Assembly: GCF_000761545.1 (NCBI RefSeq)
Contig: NZ_JPMY01000002.1
Coordinates: 124,001-188,000, forward strand
Origin: Pseudomonas sp. ML96
Lineage (GTDB): Bacteria; Pseudomonadota; Gammaproteobacteria; Pseudomonadales; Pseudomonadaceae
Direction of reading: 5' to 3'
DNA length: 64,000 nucleotides
This document shows positions 46,433-54,477 of the stretch, in pieces; position 1 is the first letter of the stretch; each line of letters begins with the position of its first letter. The translations under genes and the position numbers were made by a program. The notes beneath the pieces are model-generated. The model searched no databases. It worked only from the letters and a program-made list of their open reading frames with translations, and was not told where the DNA came from.

Positions 46433-47964
46433 CAGGCGGTCTCCTCGACCAGAACACGGCGGCCGCGTGGCGCCTTGGCCACTGCAGGCTGGGCGAAGCG
46501 CCAGGCGCAGAAAGCGCTGAGCAAGCCGCTGGCGATCAGGAACAGGTCGATGCCGGCCAGCTCCCAGTCACCACGGGCCAGGCTGGAGAGCAGGTGGCCG
46601 TGCTCGGTAGTCAGGCCATTGAGCAGCGGCAGACCCAGCGCCAGCAGCGCCCCCAGAGCCAGTTGGTGGCTGAGCAGACGGCGTGGTTGGCGATGGCCGA
46701 TCATGGCCCACAGGGCCACCAGCAGCCAGGCGCCGGTGAACACCCAGGCCTCGGCACTGGCACGCTCGGCCATGCCGGCCGGGATCAGGCGGTTGCCCCA
46801 CAGCATGGCCAGGCTGGCCAGCGGCAGGCCGGCGAATACCGCGCCGTTGAGCGCACGCACCAGGCCGATACCGGCACCGCCGCGGGCCTCGCGCTTGGCC
46901 ACCCAGACCTTGATCCCGCCGACCAGCAGGGCGCAGCCGGCCAGGCCGAGCAGGAAGTACAGGCCACGCATCAGCGTGCCGCCGAACTGCACCATGTGCA
47001 GACCGGCCAGCCAGGTGTAGGCGGTGTAGCCGGCCGGCGGTTTCTGCTCGTGCAGCAACTCGCCGCTGGCGGCATCGAAGGTCAGCCCGGACAGCGGGCG
47101 GCCGATGCGCGACTCGCTGCTCTGCTCGCTGATATCGACCACCGCCGAGGCGTCATTCGGATGATGCACGCTGATCCAGCCGGCCTTGCTGCCGCCCCAG
47201 TGCTGCTCGGCCTTGTCGACCAGGGCATTGAGCGACATCGGCGGTTGCGCCGGCTGGTGCATCTCCTCGCGATGATAGGCACCGGCCACCTCGCTGAAGA
47301 AATGCTCGATGTCGCCCTTGTAGGCCACCATCAGGCCGGCGGGCATGAAGTTGCTGACGAAGATCAGCACGCCGGTATAGGCCAGCACCAGGTGGAAGGG
47401 GAAGCCGACCACGCCGAACAGGTTGTGCGCGTCCAGCCAGGCGCGCTGGCCATTGGCATTGGGACGCAGGGTGAAGAAGTCCTTGAAGATGCGGCGGTGG
47501 ATGATCACCCCGGAGACCAGCGCCACCAGCATGAACATGCCGGCCAGACCGACGATGTACACGCCCGGCATGCCGGCGTGCAGGGTGTAGTGCAGGCGGA
47601 AGAAGAAGTCGCCACCGGCCGTCTCCGGCATCGGCTCGCCGCCGGCCGGGGAGAAGGTGTAGTTGTGCTGTTCCTCGGTGCCGTCGACTTCCCAGCCCAG
47701 GCGCCAATAGGGTTCTCGCTCGCTCGGGCCATGCATCCAGAAGGCGTGCAGGGTCTGGCCCTGGGTCTTGCTGTGCATCCAGTCGCGCACCTGGTCGGCG
47801 CTCATGCTGGTCGCCGTTTCCTGGTGTAGCGTCGGGCGCATCCAGCGCTCCAGCTCCTTGTCGAAGCAGGCGATGGTGCCGGCCAGGATGATCACGAACA
47901 GCAACCAGCTCGGCAGCAGGCCGCCCCAGGTGTGCAGACCGGCCATGGATTGACGCAGGCTCAT
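46432..47964 (-). CDS. PepSY-associated TM protein (PiuB-like iron reductase candidate)
   Basis: 510 residues. Four main TM helices (near 12-35, 145-165, 190-215, 335-360) plus a C-terminal bundle, with periplasmic PepSY-type domains. His residues in FRLHYTLHAGMPG and DAHNLFGVVGFPFHLVLAYTG are the likely haem ligands. The family is thought to reduce ferric siderophores or iron in the periplasm. Starts and stops overlap its neighbours by 4 bases on both sides, so the three genes are translated together. Confidence 0.9.
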   Translation of the reverse strand: MSLRQSMAGLHTWGGLLPSWLLFVIILAGTIACFDKELERWMRPTLHQETATSMSADQVRDWMHSKTQGQTLHAFWMHGPSEREPYWRLGWEVDGTEEQHNYTFSPAGGEPMPETAGGDFFFRLHYTLHAGMPGVYIVGLAGMFMLVALVSGVIIHRRIFKDFFTLRPNANGQRAWLDAHNLFGVVGFPFHLVLAYTGVLIFVSNFMPAGLMVAYKGDIEHFFSEVAGAYHREEMHQPAQPPMSLNALVDKAEQHWGGSKAGWISVHHPNDASAVVDISEQSSESRIGRPLSGLTFDAASGELLHEQKPPAGYTAYTWLAGLHMVQFGGTLMRGLYFLLGLAGCALLVGGIKVWVAKREARGGAGIGLVRALNGAVFAGLPLASLAMLWGNRLIPAGMAERASAEAWVFTGAWLLVALWAMIGHRQPRRLLSHQLALGALLALGLPLLNGLTTEHGHLLSSLARGDWELAGIDLFLIASGLLSAFCAWRFAQPAVAKAPRGRRVLVEETA

Positions 47965-48257
47965 GGGCGTACCCCCAGATCAGTTGGCAGGTAGGCGGCC
48001 AGACACATGGCGACGGTCAGGCTGGCCAGCCACAGCCAGGCATGCAGGGCGCGACGCGCGGCGAAGGCGTAGATCGCCGCCGCCGTCCACACGGCGAAGC
48101 TGAGCATGCCGGCGAAGGCCACGCGGTCCGGCCGCGCCAGCGGCAGGTAGACGGAGAAGAAGGCGGCGAAGCCGTAGGCCAGCGCATAACCACCGATCAG
48201 GGCGGCCAGCACGCGCGCGGCGATGCTCCAGGGCGTCAGGGTGGATTGCTTGCTCAC
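47961..48257 (-). CDS. DUF3649 membrane protein
   Basis: 98 residues, three TM helices (about 14-35, 42-63, 70-90). DUF3649 proteins head PepSY/iron operons. The gene overlaps the PepSY start by 4 bases. Upstream (48258-48368) an AT-rich stretch, TTATTAATAAATATTCGCAAATG, could include a weak Fur site, but I could not match the consensus well. Confidence 0.82.
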   Translation of the reverse strand: MSKQSTLTPWSIAARVLAALIGGYALAYGFAAFFSVYLPLARPDRVAFAGMLSFAVWTAAAIYAFAARRALHAWLWLASLTVAMCLAAYLPTDLGVRP

Positions 48258-48368
48258 GGTCGGCTCACCGAAGGTGCGTGACCAGTCGCCGCCAAGGGTG
48301 CGGCGCTGGTCATCGGGATCTGGATAAGCCCTACATGTTATTAATAAATATTCGCAAATGAAAGGCGA

Positions 48369-48863
48369 TCAGCTTTCTTCGGCGTCCGCCGTGCGCGGGT
48401 TGGCCTGCACCGAAGGGAAGCGCGACGAGGCGAAGCGCACCACCAGGATCGCCAGGGCCAGCAGCAGGATCGCGCCGGAGACGTAGACCACGCCCAGGCC
48501 CGGGCCGTTGTGGTGCGACACATCGGAGATCAGCAGGCGAGTCAGCGCGGTGATCGCCACGTAGATCAGGAAGCGCACCGGCATGTGGTTGGTCTTGAAG
48601 TAGATGCCAACCATGGCACCCAGCTCCAAGTAGATGAACAGCAGGAGGATGTCGTCCACCTCTACCTGACCCTTGTCGAGCATGCCAAGGAAGGCCATCA
48701 CCGAGGCCCAGGCGGTGATGCCTCCGATGGCGAACAGCGCCAGGTAATGGAAGGCTTCCACCAGCAGGTTGCCGAAGGACTGGGCCAGGCCATGCATGCC
48801 ATCGCGCATGGCGTCGATACGGGGGTAACTCACGGTGCTCTCCTGCAGTTCGGATGCGGTCAT
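48369..48863 (-). CDS. PsiE-family phosphate-starvation-inducible membrane protein
   Basis: 164 residues from the ATG at 48863; a TTG start farther up is less likely. Four TM helices: YLALFAIGGITAWASVMAFLGM (about 40-60), ILLLFIYLELGAMVGIYF, VRFLIYVAITALTRLLI and ILLLALAILVVRFAS. This is the PsiE pattern, including NHMPVRFLIY. PsiE is PhoB-controlled in E. coli; I see no clear Pho box here. Function unknown. Confidence 0.88.
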   Translation of the reverse strand: MTASELQESTVSYPRIDAMRDGMHGLAQSFGNLLVEAFHYLALFAIGGITAWASVMAFLGMLDKGQVEVDDILLLFIYLELGAMVGIYFKTNHMPVRFLIYVAITALTRLLISDVSHHNGPGLGVVYVSGAILLLALAILVVRFASSRFPSVQANPRTADAEES

Positions 48864-48968
48864 GCTGGACCACTTCGATGACAACGACTATGCAGGATGA
48901 AGGCCAGCGCCAGCGTCCCGACAGAATCTGGACGCACGACGGACTTGCCAGGCCACAGGCAGAACAAT

Positions 48969-48988
48969 TACTGTATATCCATACATAT
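48969..48988 (+). promoter_or_regulatory. LexA (SOS) box upstream of yebG
   Basis: CTGT (48971-48974), 8 bases ATATCCAT, ACAT (48983-48986): the LexA CTGT-N8-ACAG pattern with one change in the last base, in an AT-rich context. It is 30 bases before the yebG start. Confidence 0.75.
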
Positions 48989-49015
48989 CAATCATATATG
49001 GGAATGAGGTGATGA

Positions 49016-49279
49016 ATGGCCGTCGAAGTGGTGTATCGCAGCAGCCGCGATCCGGAGCGCTTGTTCATGGATAAGGCCGAAGCCGATCGTTACGACAAGA
49101 TGCTGGAGCTGGCCGAGGCCCTCTCCGAAGCCCTGCACAAGGCGGTACCCTCGCTGAACGAGGAGCAGGTCGAGGAACTGGGCATCTTCATGGCGAAGAA
49201 CCGCGACACCTTCGCCCGCGCCTTCAAGAACCAGCCGGAAGCCCTGGCCGAGCTGAACGCCCCGGCCGACGACGACTGA
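49016..49279 (+). CDS. yebG: DNA damage-inducible protein YebG
   Basis: 87 residues, a little shorter than E. coli YebG. The family start MAVEVVYRSSRDPERLFMDKAEADRYDKMLELAEAL is clear, and the C-terminus is acidic (APADDD). YebG is an SOS-regulated protein that is poorly understood. RBS GAGGTGATGA; the LexA box just upstream agrees with SOS control. Confidence 0.92.
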   Translation: MAVEVVYRSSRDPERLFMDKAEADRYDKMLELAEALSEALHKAVPSLNEEQVEELGIFMAKNRDTFARAFKNQPEALAELNAPADDD

Positions 49280-49361
49280 TCCCGCGCGCATGCGCGGTTT
49301 GTTCAAGCTCGTCTCGCGCTAGCCCTCGCATGCTGCGCTCTCCTCACTCAGGGAGAGCCAC

Positions 49362-50267
49362 ATGCGCCCGCTACTGCAATACCTCTACGCCCCCGGCCTG
49401 TTCTTCGGCCTGATCGGCCTGGCCACCTGGCTGGTCGGCTACCAGCAGCAACCGCTGTGGCTATTGCTGCCGCTGTTGCTCGTCGGCATCGCTCTGTCCT
49501 TTCTCGCCGAAGCCGCCCTGCCCTATCAGCGCGACTGGAACCGACCGCGCCGCGACCGCTGGCGCGACGTCCTGCATGCCATCTGCAACGAAGCGCTGAA
49601 CATCCTCGGCATCTCCTGCATCCCGCTGCTGGCGGCACTCCTGCCTGCGAATGAGTTCTGGCCACAGCACTGGCCGCTGTGGCTGCAACTGCTACTGGCA
49701 ATCACCCTGGCCGACCTCGGCATCACCCTGATGCACTGGCTCAGCCACCGCAGCGCCCTGCTCTGGCGCCTGCACGCCGTGCATCACAGCGTGCAGCGCA
49801 TGTACGGCTTCAACGGTCTGATGAAGCATCCGCTGCACCTGGGCCTGGAAGCACTGGCCGGCACGGCGCCACTGCTGCTCATGGGCATGCCACTGCCGAT
49901 CGCCGCGCTGCTGGCCTTCGCCATCGCCGTGCAGTTGCTGCTGCAGCACAGCAATGTCGACATGCGCATCGGCGCTCTGCGCCACCTGTTCGCCTGGGCG
50001 CCGCTGCACCGCTTCCACCACCTGAAGTACGGCCGCGCCGGCGACGTCAATTTCGCGCTGTTCTTCAGCATCTGGGATCGCCTGCTGGGCACCGCCTTCT
50101 ACCTGCCGCACTACCGGGTGGGCAGCGACGACCTGGGCATCGGCAGCCGTCCCGACTATCCGCACGAGTACCTGGCGCAGCTGGCCGAACCCTTCCGCCG
50201 CCAGCCAGCCGAAGCCGCCAGCGTGGAGCTGCCGAGCGCCCTGCGCGGCTCAGTCGACCAGCTGTAG
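49362..50267 (+). CDS. Sterol desaturase / fatty acid hydroxylase-superfamily protein
   Basis: 301 residues, about five TM helices (first near 10-27 and 33-52). The di-iron His clusters are intact: HWLSH (about 127), HAVHHS (about 140), and HRFHHLKYG (about 216). The family adds oxygen to or desaturates lipid or carotenoid-like substrates in the membrane. RBS GGGAGAG. Its last 18 bases overlap the convergent AraC gene. Substrate unknown. The 82-bp gap from yebG contains a weak palindromic stretch. Confidence 0.88.
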   Translation: MRPLLQYLYAPGLFFGLIGLATWLVGYQQQPLWLLLPLLLVGIALSFLAEAALPYQRDWNRPRRDRWRDVLHAICNEALNILGISCIPLLAALLPANEFWPQHWPLWLQLLLAITLADLGITLMHWLSHRSALLWRLHAVHHSVQRMYGFNGLMKHPLHLGLEALAGTAPLLLMGMPLPIAALLAFAIAVQLLLQHSNVDMRIGALRHLFAWAPLHRFHHLKYGRAGDVNFALFFSIWDRLLGTAFYLPHYRVGSDDLGIGSRPDYPHEYLAQLAEPFRRQPAEAASVELPSALRGSVDQL

Positions 50268-50918
50268 ATGACGCAGGCTCTGCGCCTGCACGCCGAACAT
50301 GCTGCGCACCGTGCGCGAGAAATGCGCCGAGTCGGCAAAGCCGGCGGCATGCGCCGCCGCGGTCAGGCTGCTGCCGGACCAGCTCAGCAGCAGGGCCAGG
50401 CGCAGGCGGCGCCACAGCACCAGGCGCCGCACCGAGAGCCCGACCTGTGCACCGAACAGGCGCTCCAACTGGCTCAGCGACAGGCAGACCTGCTGCGCCA
50501 GGCTGGCGGCGCCGAGGCGGTCCTGCAGCAGCTCATCCACCCGTTGCAGCGCCTGGGCCACGCGCTCGTCCAGCGGTTGCCGTGGAGCCTGCTGCAGACG
50601 CGCAAGCAGTGCCTCGGGATCGCTCGGCGCATCAACCAGAATGGCGCGCAGGGTGGCGGCAGAGAAGGCCAGCGGCTCAGCGTACAGCGCCAGCAGCGGC
50701 TGCCCCGGCTCGACAAAGGCATGCGGGCACAGCGACTCCACCAGCAGCACGCGCTCGCTCACCGGCTGGCCATCGATCAGCAGGCGCAGCGGCTCCCGCA
50801 GTGCCAGCATCGCCTGATGCGCGTAGTGCGCATGCGCCTGCGTATCGCCGCTGGCGCCGAGCAGCAGGCAGAAATCGCGCTGTAGCCACAGCCGCCCCTG
50901 CCAGTGCGCTACGTCCAT
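50250..50918 (-). CDS. AraC-family transcriptional regulator
   Basis: 222 residues from the ATG at 50918 with GGGAG ahead; another ATG at 50930 is possible. An N-terminal sensor-like part, then a C-terminal AraC double helix-turn-helix (about 125-215): LGAASLAQQVCLSLSQLERLFGAQVGLSVRRLVLWRRLRLALLLS, then AAHAAGFADSAHFSRTVRSMFGVQ. It overlaps the end of the hydroxylase gene tail to tail. Its target is not known; the DMT exporter divergent from it (388 bp between starts) is a candidate. Apart from the presumed promoters I see nothing in 50931-51305. Confidence 0.87.
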   Translation of the reverse strand: MDVAHWQGRLWLQRDFCLLLGASGDTQAHAHYAHQAMLALREPLRLLIDGQPVSERVLLVESLCPHAFVEPGQPLLALYAEPLAFSAATLRAILVDAPSDPEALLARLQQAPRQPLDERVAQALQRVDELLQDRLGAASLAQQVCLSLSQLERLFGAQVGLSVRRLVLWRRLRLALLLSWSGSSLTAAAHAAGFADSAHFSRTVRSMFGVQAQSLRHLQLVD

Positions 50919-51305
50919 TCCCTCTCCCATCCATCAATTTCGTTGCCCGGCAGAGATAGCCGCTCAGGCGACAAAGCGCCAGCCCAGGATTGACCGATAG
51001 GCCAGGAACAATTAGTTTGCAGACAGCTCATCCCGAGCCGTTACGGACTCCCGCGCATGACCGCCCACGCTGCACGTCACCTCTCCAGCCGCCCCGACTC
51101 GTTCGGCGCTGGTGCGTGCCCGGTTCTGCTCGGCATCTCCCCTCCTGTCGCCCCTCCCTGCACCCGCCGGGCCGGCTCGCCTCCCCCGCCGCCGCCCAGC
51201 ATCTGATCGCCCGCCCTACGCGGTCGATCGCAACGACTCTTTCGGTTTCGCCCATAACGCCGCTTGCGCTGGCGAGACCCGTGCCGTTTTCGACAGGAAT
51301 TTCTC

Positions 51306-52169
51306 ATGCGTTTCGACAAGACCTTCTGGGGCAGCTGCGCCTCGACCACGCTATTCGTTCTGCTCTGGGGCAGCGGTGCGATCTTCGCCCGCCTGGGCCT
51401 GGATCACGCCTCGGCCTTCGCCTTCCTCACCCTGCGTTTCATCCTCGCCCTCGGCGTTCTGCTGCTGATCGGCGCCCTCGCCCGCAGCTGGCTGCCAGTA
51501 CGCGGCCAACGCCTGCGCACGGCCGGCACCGGCCTGCTGATGATCGGCGGCTACTCGATCTGCTACCTGCTGGCGCTGGACCAGGGCATCACCCCCGGCG
51601 TACTGGCGACCCTGCTCGGCGTGCAACCCATCCTCACCCTGATGTTGCTGGAGCGGCGCTTCGCCGCCCTGCGCCTGCTCGGCCTTGGCCTGGCGCTGCT
51701 CGGCCTAGTGCTGGTGGTATGGCAGAGCATTGGCCTAGCGCGCTTCTCCGCCGCGGGCATGGGCTACGCCCTCGGCGCGCTGCTGTGCATGACGCTGGGT
51801 GCTATCGCGCAGAAGGGCCTGAACCAGACGCCGCTGCAGACCCTGCCACTGCAGTATGCGGTGAGCCTGCTGGCCTGCGCCGTGCTGCTGCCGTTCCAGC
51901 ATGTGGCGGTGGAGTGGTCACTGGACTTCCTGGTGCCGCTGCTGTGGCTGGGCATCGTCATTTCGGTGGTGGCGCAGCTGCTGCTGTACCGGCTGATCCG
52001 CGCCGGCAACCTGGTCAACGTCACCAGCCTGTTCTACCTAGTGCCGGGGGTGACGGCGGCGATGGACTACCTGTTCCTCGGCAACGCCATGAGCGGCCTG
52101 AGCCTGGCCGGCATGAGCGCCATCCTGCTCGGCCTGCTGGTGGTGTTCCGCCAGCCCAAGGCCGGCTAG
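51306..52169 (+). CDS. EamA-family (DMT) exporter
   Basis: 287 residues, ten TM helices in two EamA repeats: STTLFVLLWGSGAIFARLGLDHASAFAFLTLRF at the N-terminus and LVNVTSLFYLVPGVTAAMDYLFLG in the second. Divergent from the AraC regulator gene, so probably regulated by it; many such pairs export amino acids or toxic metabolites. RBS CAGGAA. Its TAG stop shares a CTAG tetranucleotide with the convergent leucine dehydrogenase stop. Confidence 0.88.
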   Translation: MRFDKTFWGSCASTTLFVLLWGSGAIFARLGLDHASAFAFLTLRFILALGVLLLIGALARSWLPVRGQRLRTAGTGLLMIGGYSICYLLALDQGITPGVLATLLGVQPILTLMLLERRFAALRLLGLGLALLGLVLVVWQSIGLARFSAAGMGYALGALLCMTLGAIAQKGLNQTPLQTLPLQYAVSLLACAVLLPFQHVAVEWSLDFLVPLLWLGIVISVVAQLLLYRLIRAGNLVNVTSLFYLVPGVTAAMDYLFLGNAMSGLSLAGMSAILLGLLVVFRQPKAG

Positions 52170-53188
52170 GCGCCGTACAGCAGACGCTCGGCCAGATCGT
52201 CGGCGACCCGCGCCGGTGAGCGCTTGTCGGCCTGGGCGTGGGCGTAGATCTCGGTCAGGCGCCGGCCGATCCGCGCCAGGTGCGCGGTGATCGCCGGCAG
52301 CTCCTCGCCGCGGTGCTTGAGTGCGACGTAGATCAGCCCGCCGGAGTTGATCACGTAGTCCGGCGCATAGAGGATGCCGCGGCCTTCCAGCTCGTCGGCG
52401 ACCTCGGCGCTGGCCAGCTGGTTATTGGCCGCGCCGGCCACCGCCGCGCAACGCAACTCGCCCACCGTCTGCGCGTTTAGCACACCACCCAGGCCGCACG
52501 GCGCGAGGATGTCGCAGGGCGTGGCGAGCAGCTCCTCGCCGCTGACCGGATGGGCGCCGAGCTGCTCCACCGCCAGTTGCACCCGACCGGGATCGAGATC
52601 GCTGACGTACAGCAGCGCACCGGCGGCAGACAACTGTTCGGCCAGAGCGAAACCGACGTTGCCCAAGCCCTGGATGGCCACGCGCAGGCCATCCAGATCG
52701 TCGCTGCCGAGGCGTGCCAGGGCGCTGGCGCGGATGCCGGAGTAGATGCCCATGGCCGTGTGCGGCGAAGGGTCGCCGGCGGCCGTGGTGCTGGTCACGT
52801 GCTGGGTCTGCTGGGCGATGCAGTCCATGTCTGCACTGGAAGTACCGCTGTCGACCGCGGTGATGTAACGGCCCTTGAGCGACTCGATCATGCGGCCGAA
52901 GGCCTCGAACAGCGCGCCACGGTTATCCACATGCGGCGGGCGGATGATCACCGCCTTGCCGCCACCCTGCTCCAGGCCGGCCAGCGCGGCCTTGTAGCTC
53001 ATGCCCTGGGCCAGGCGGATGGCGTCGCGCACGGCGCTTTCATCGTCGGGATAGGCCAGGTAGCGACAGCCACCCAGCGCCGGACCGAGCCGGGTGTTGT
53101 GGATGGCGATGATGGCCTTGAGGCCGGTGGCAGGGTCATGGGCAAGATGCAGCGCTTCGAGCCTGGCGCTTTCCATCATGGCGAACAT
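52166..53188 (-). CDS. ldh: Leucine (branched-chain) dehydrogenase
   Basis: 340 residues of the Glu/Leu/Phe/Val dehydrogenase family. Substrate Lys residues are in GGCRYLAY and GLEQGGGKAVI (about 69-79); the NAD-binding loop is GLRVAIQGLGNVGFALAEQL (about 170). It deaminates branched-chain amino acids to 2-oxo acids with NAD. P. aeruginosa has a like gene (PA3418, ldh). RBS GAGGA. Stop codons of this gene and the DMT exporter overlap in CTAG. Confidence 0.93.
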   Translation of the reverse strand: MFAMMESARLEALHLAHDPATGLKAIIAIHNTRLGPALGGCRYLAYPDDESAVRDAIRLAQGMSYKAALAGLEQGGGKAVIIRPPHVDNRGALFEAFGRMIESLKGRYITAVDSGTSSADMDCIAQQTQHVTSTTAAGDPSPHTAMGIYSGIRASALARLGSDDLDGLRVAIQGLGNVGFALAEQLSAAGALLYVSDLDPGRVQLAVEQLGAHPVSGEELLATPCDILAPCGLGGVLNAQTVGELRCAAVAGAANNQLASAEVADELEGRGILYAPDYVINSGGLIYVALKHRGEELPAITAHLARIGRRLTEIYAHAQADKRSPARVADDLAERLLYGA

Positions 53189-53281
53189 GGCGGACGTCCT
53201 CGCTGGCTTTACAGGCCAGTATAGGACGGCCGCCAGGGCCGACCCGGTCGACGAGTTATAAGCCGACCTCGGCAGATAACC

Positions 53282-54271
53282 TCAGCGCCCCTGGACTTTC
53301 CACCAGGTGCAGAACTCCTCCAGCGCATCCCAGATCGGCACCTGCGGCTCGTAGTCGAGGTACTGCCGAGCCCGCGAGATATCCAGGCTGAAGTCGCGCG
53401 CCATCACCGCCACACCGAGGCGGAACAGCCCCGGCTCCGGACGGCCCGGCAGCAGCTTGCACACCGTCTCGTTGAGCGTCGCCGCACCATAGGCCAGGGC
53501 GAACGGCATGCGCTTGGTCACCGGCGGCAGGTCGAAACGGCGCAGCACGAAGTTGACCACGTCCCACAGCGGCACAGGCGCGCCATTGCTGATGTTGTAT
53601 ACCTTGCCCAGCGCCGGGCCGGCGGCCAGCAGGCTGCTGAACAGGGCATCGTTGAGGTTCTGCACGCTGGTGAAGTCGACCTTGTTGAGGCCGTCGCCGA
53701 TCATCATCAGCTTGCCCTTGCGGTGCATGCCGATCAGGCGCGGGAAGATGCTGGTGTCGCCCGCGCCGGTGACGAAGCGCGGACGCAGAGCGAGCACTTC
53801 CAGGCCGAACTCCTGGGCCTCCATGACCTTCTGCTCGGCCAGGTACTTGGTGGCGCCATAGTGGTCGACGAAGTGCTTCGGCACCTGTTCCTCGCGCAGC
53901 CCCACGTGGGACTTGCCGTCGAAGTACACCGAGGGCGAGGACAGGTGCACCAGGCGCCGCACCTTCTGCCCCAGGCAGGCCTCGATCACGTTCTGCGTCA
54001 CCGCCACGTTGGCCTGGTGGAAGTGCTGGTAGGTGCCCCAGCTGCCGACCGCGCCGGCGCAATGCACGACCATTTCCACATCGCGACACAGCTTGTGCAC
54101 CAGGTCGGCGTCGGACAGGTCGCCCTCGACGTATTCCGCACCACGCTTGACCAGGTGCTGCACCGCCTCGGGGCGCCGGCCGTTGACCCGCACCGCCAAA
54201 CCCTGTTCCAGAGCGAAGCGGGCGAAGCGTCCACCAATGAAACCGCTCGCCCCTGTTACCAGAATCTTCAT
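53282..54271 (-). CDS. NAD-dependent epimerase/3-beta-HSD-like extended SDR
   Basis: 329 residues from the ATG at 54271, preceded by GGGGGA at good spacing (an ATG at 54280 is too close). NAD-binding TGASGFIGGRFA near the start; catalytic Ser in HLSSPSVYF and YGATKYLAE (YxxxK) near 141. C-terminal YLDYEPQVPIWDALEEFCTWW is like sterol/OleD-type dehydrogenases. A lipid or alkanol-type substrate is possible; oleABC are not nearby. The 206-bp gap to the chemoreceptor start contains T-rich promoter-like DNA near 54380-54430. Confidence 0.87.
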   Translation of the reverse strand: MKILVTGASGFIGGRFARFALEQGLAVRVNGRRPEAVQHLVKRGAEYVEGDLSDADLVHKLCRDVEMVVHCAGAVGSWGTYQHFHQANVAVTQNVIEACLGQKVRRLVHLSSPSVYFDGKSHVGLREEQVPKHFVDHYGATKYLAEQKVMEAQEFGLEVLALRPRFVTGAGDTSIFPRLIGMHRKGKLMMIGDGLNKVDFTSVQNLNDALFSSLLAAGPALGKVYNISNGAPVPLWDVVNFVLRRFDLPPVTKRMPFALAYGAATLNETVCKLLPGRPEPGLFRLGVAVMARDFSLDISRARQYLDYEPQVPIWDALEEFCTWWKVQGR

Positions 54272-54477
54272 TGCGTTCATTCCCCCGTGGTTCTTGTTCT
54301 GCCTGCGACTCTAGCAGCAGGCCGGCCCCACGCCGCTTGCCGTAGCGGCCAAATCCGAGTCCTTGCGGGCCCGCGCGGTCGTTTTTTTTGACAGACGTAA
54401 AGCAATTTGCACGCTTCTTGCAAAATTTTTGACGATTTCAACCCTATGTCACCCATCTACACGCGGAGTCGTGCGAC

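Noticed and set aside
48310..48360. Fur box upstream of the DUF3649-PepSY operon
   Set aside because: The stretch is AT-rich, but I could not align it to the 19-base Fur consensus with a convincing score.
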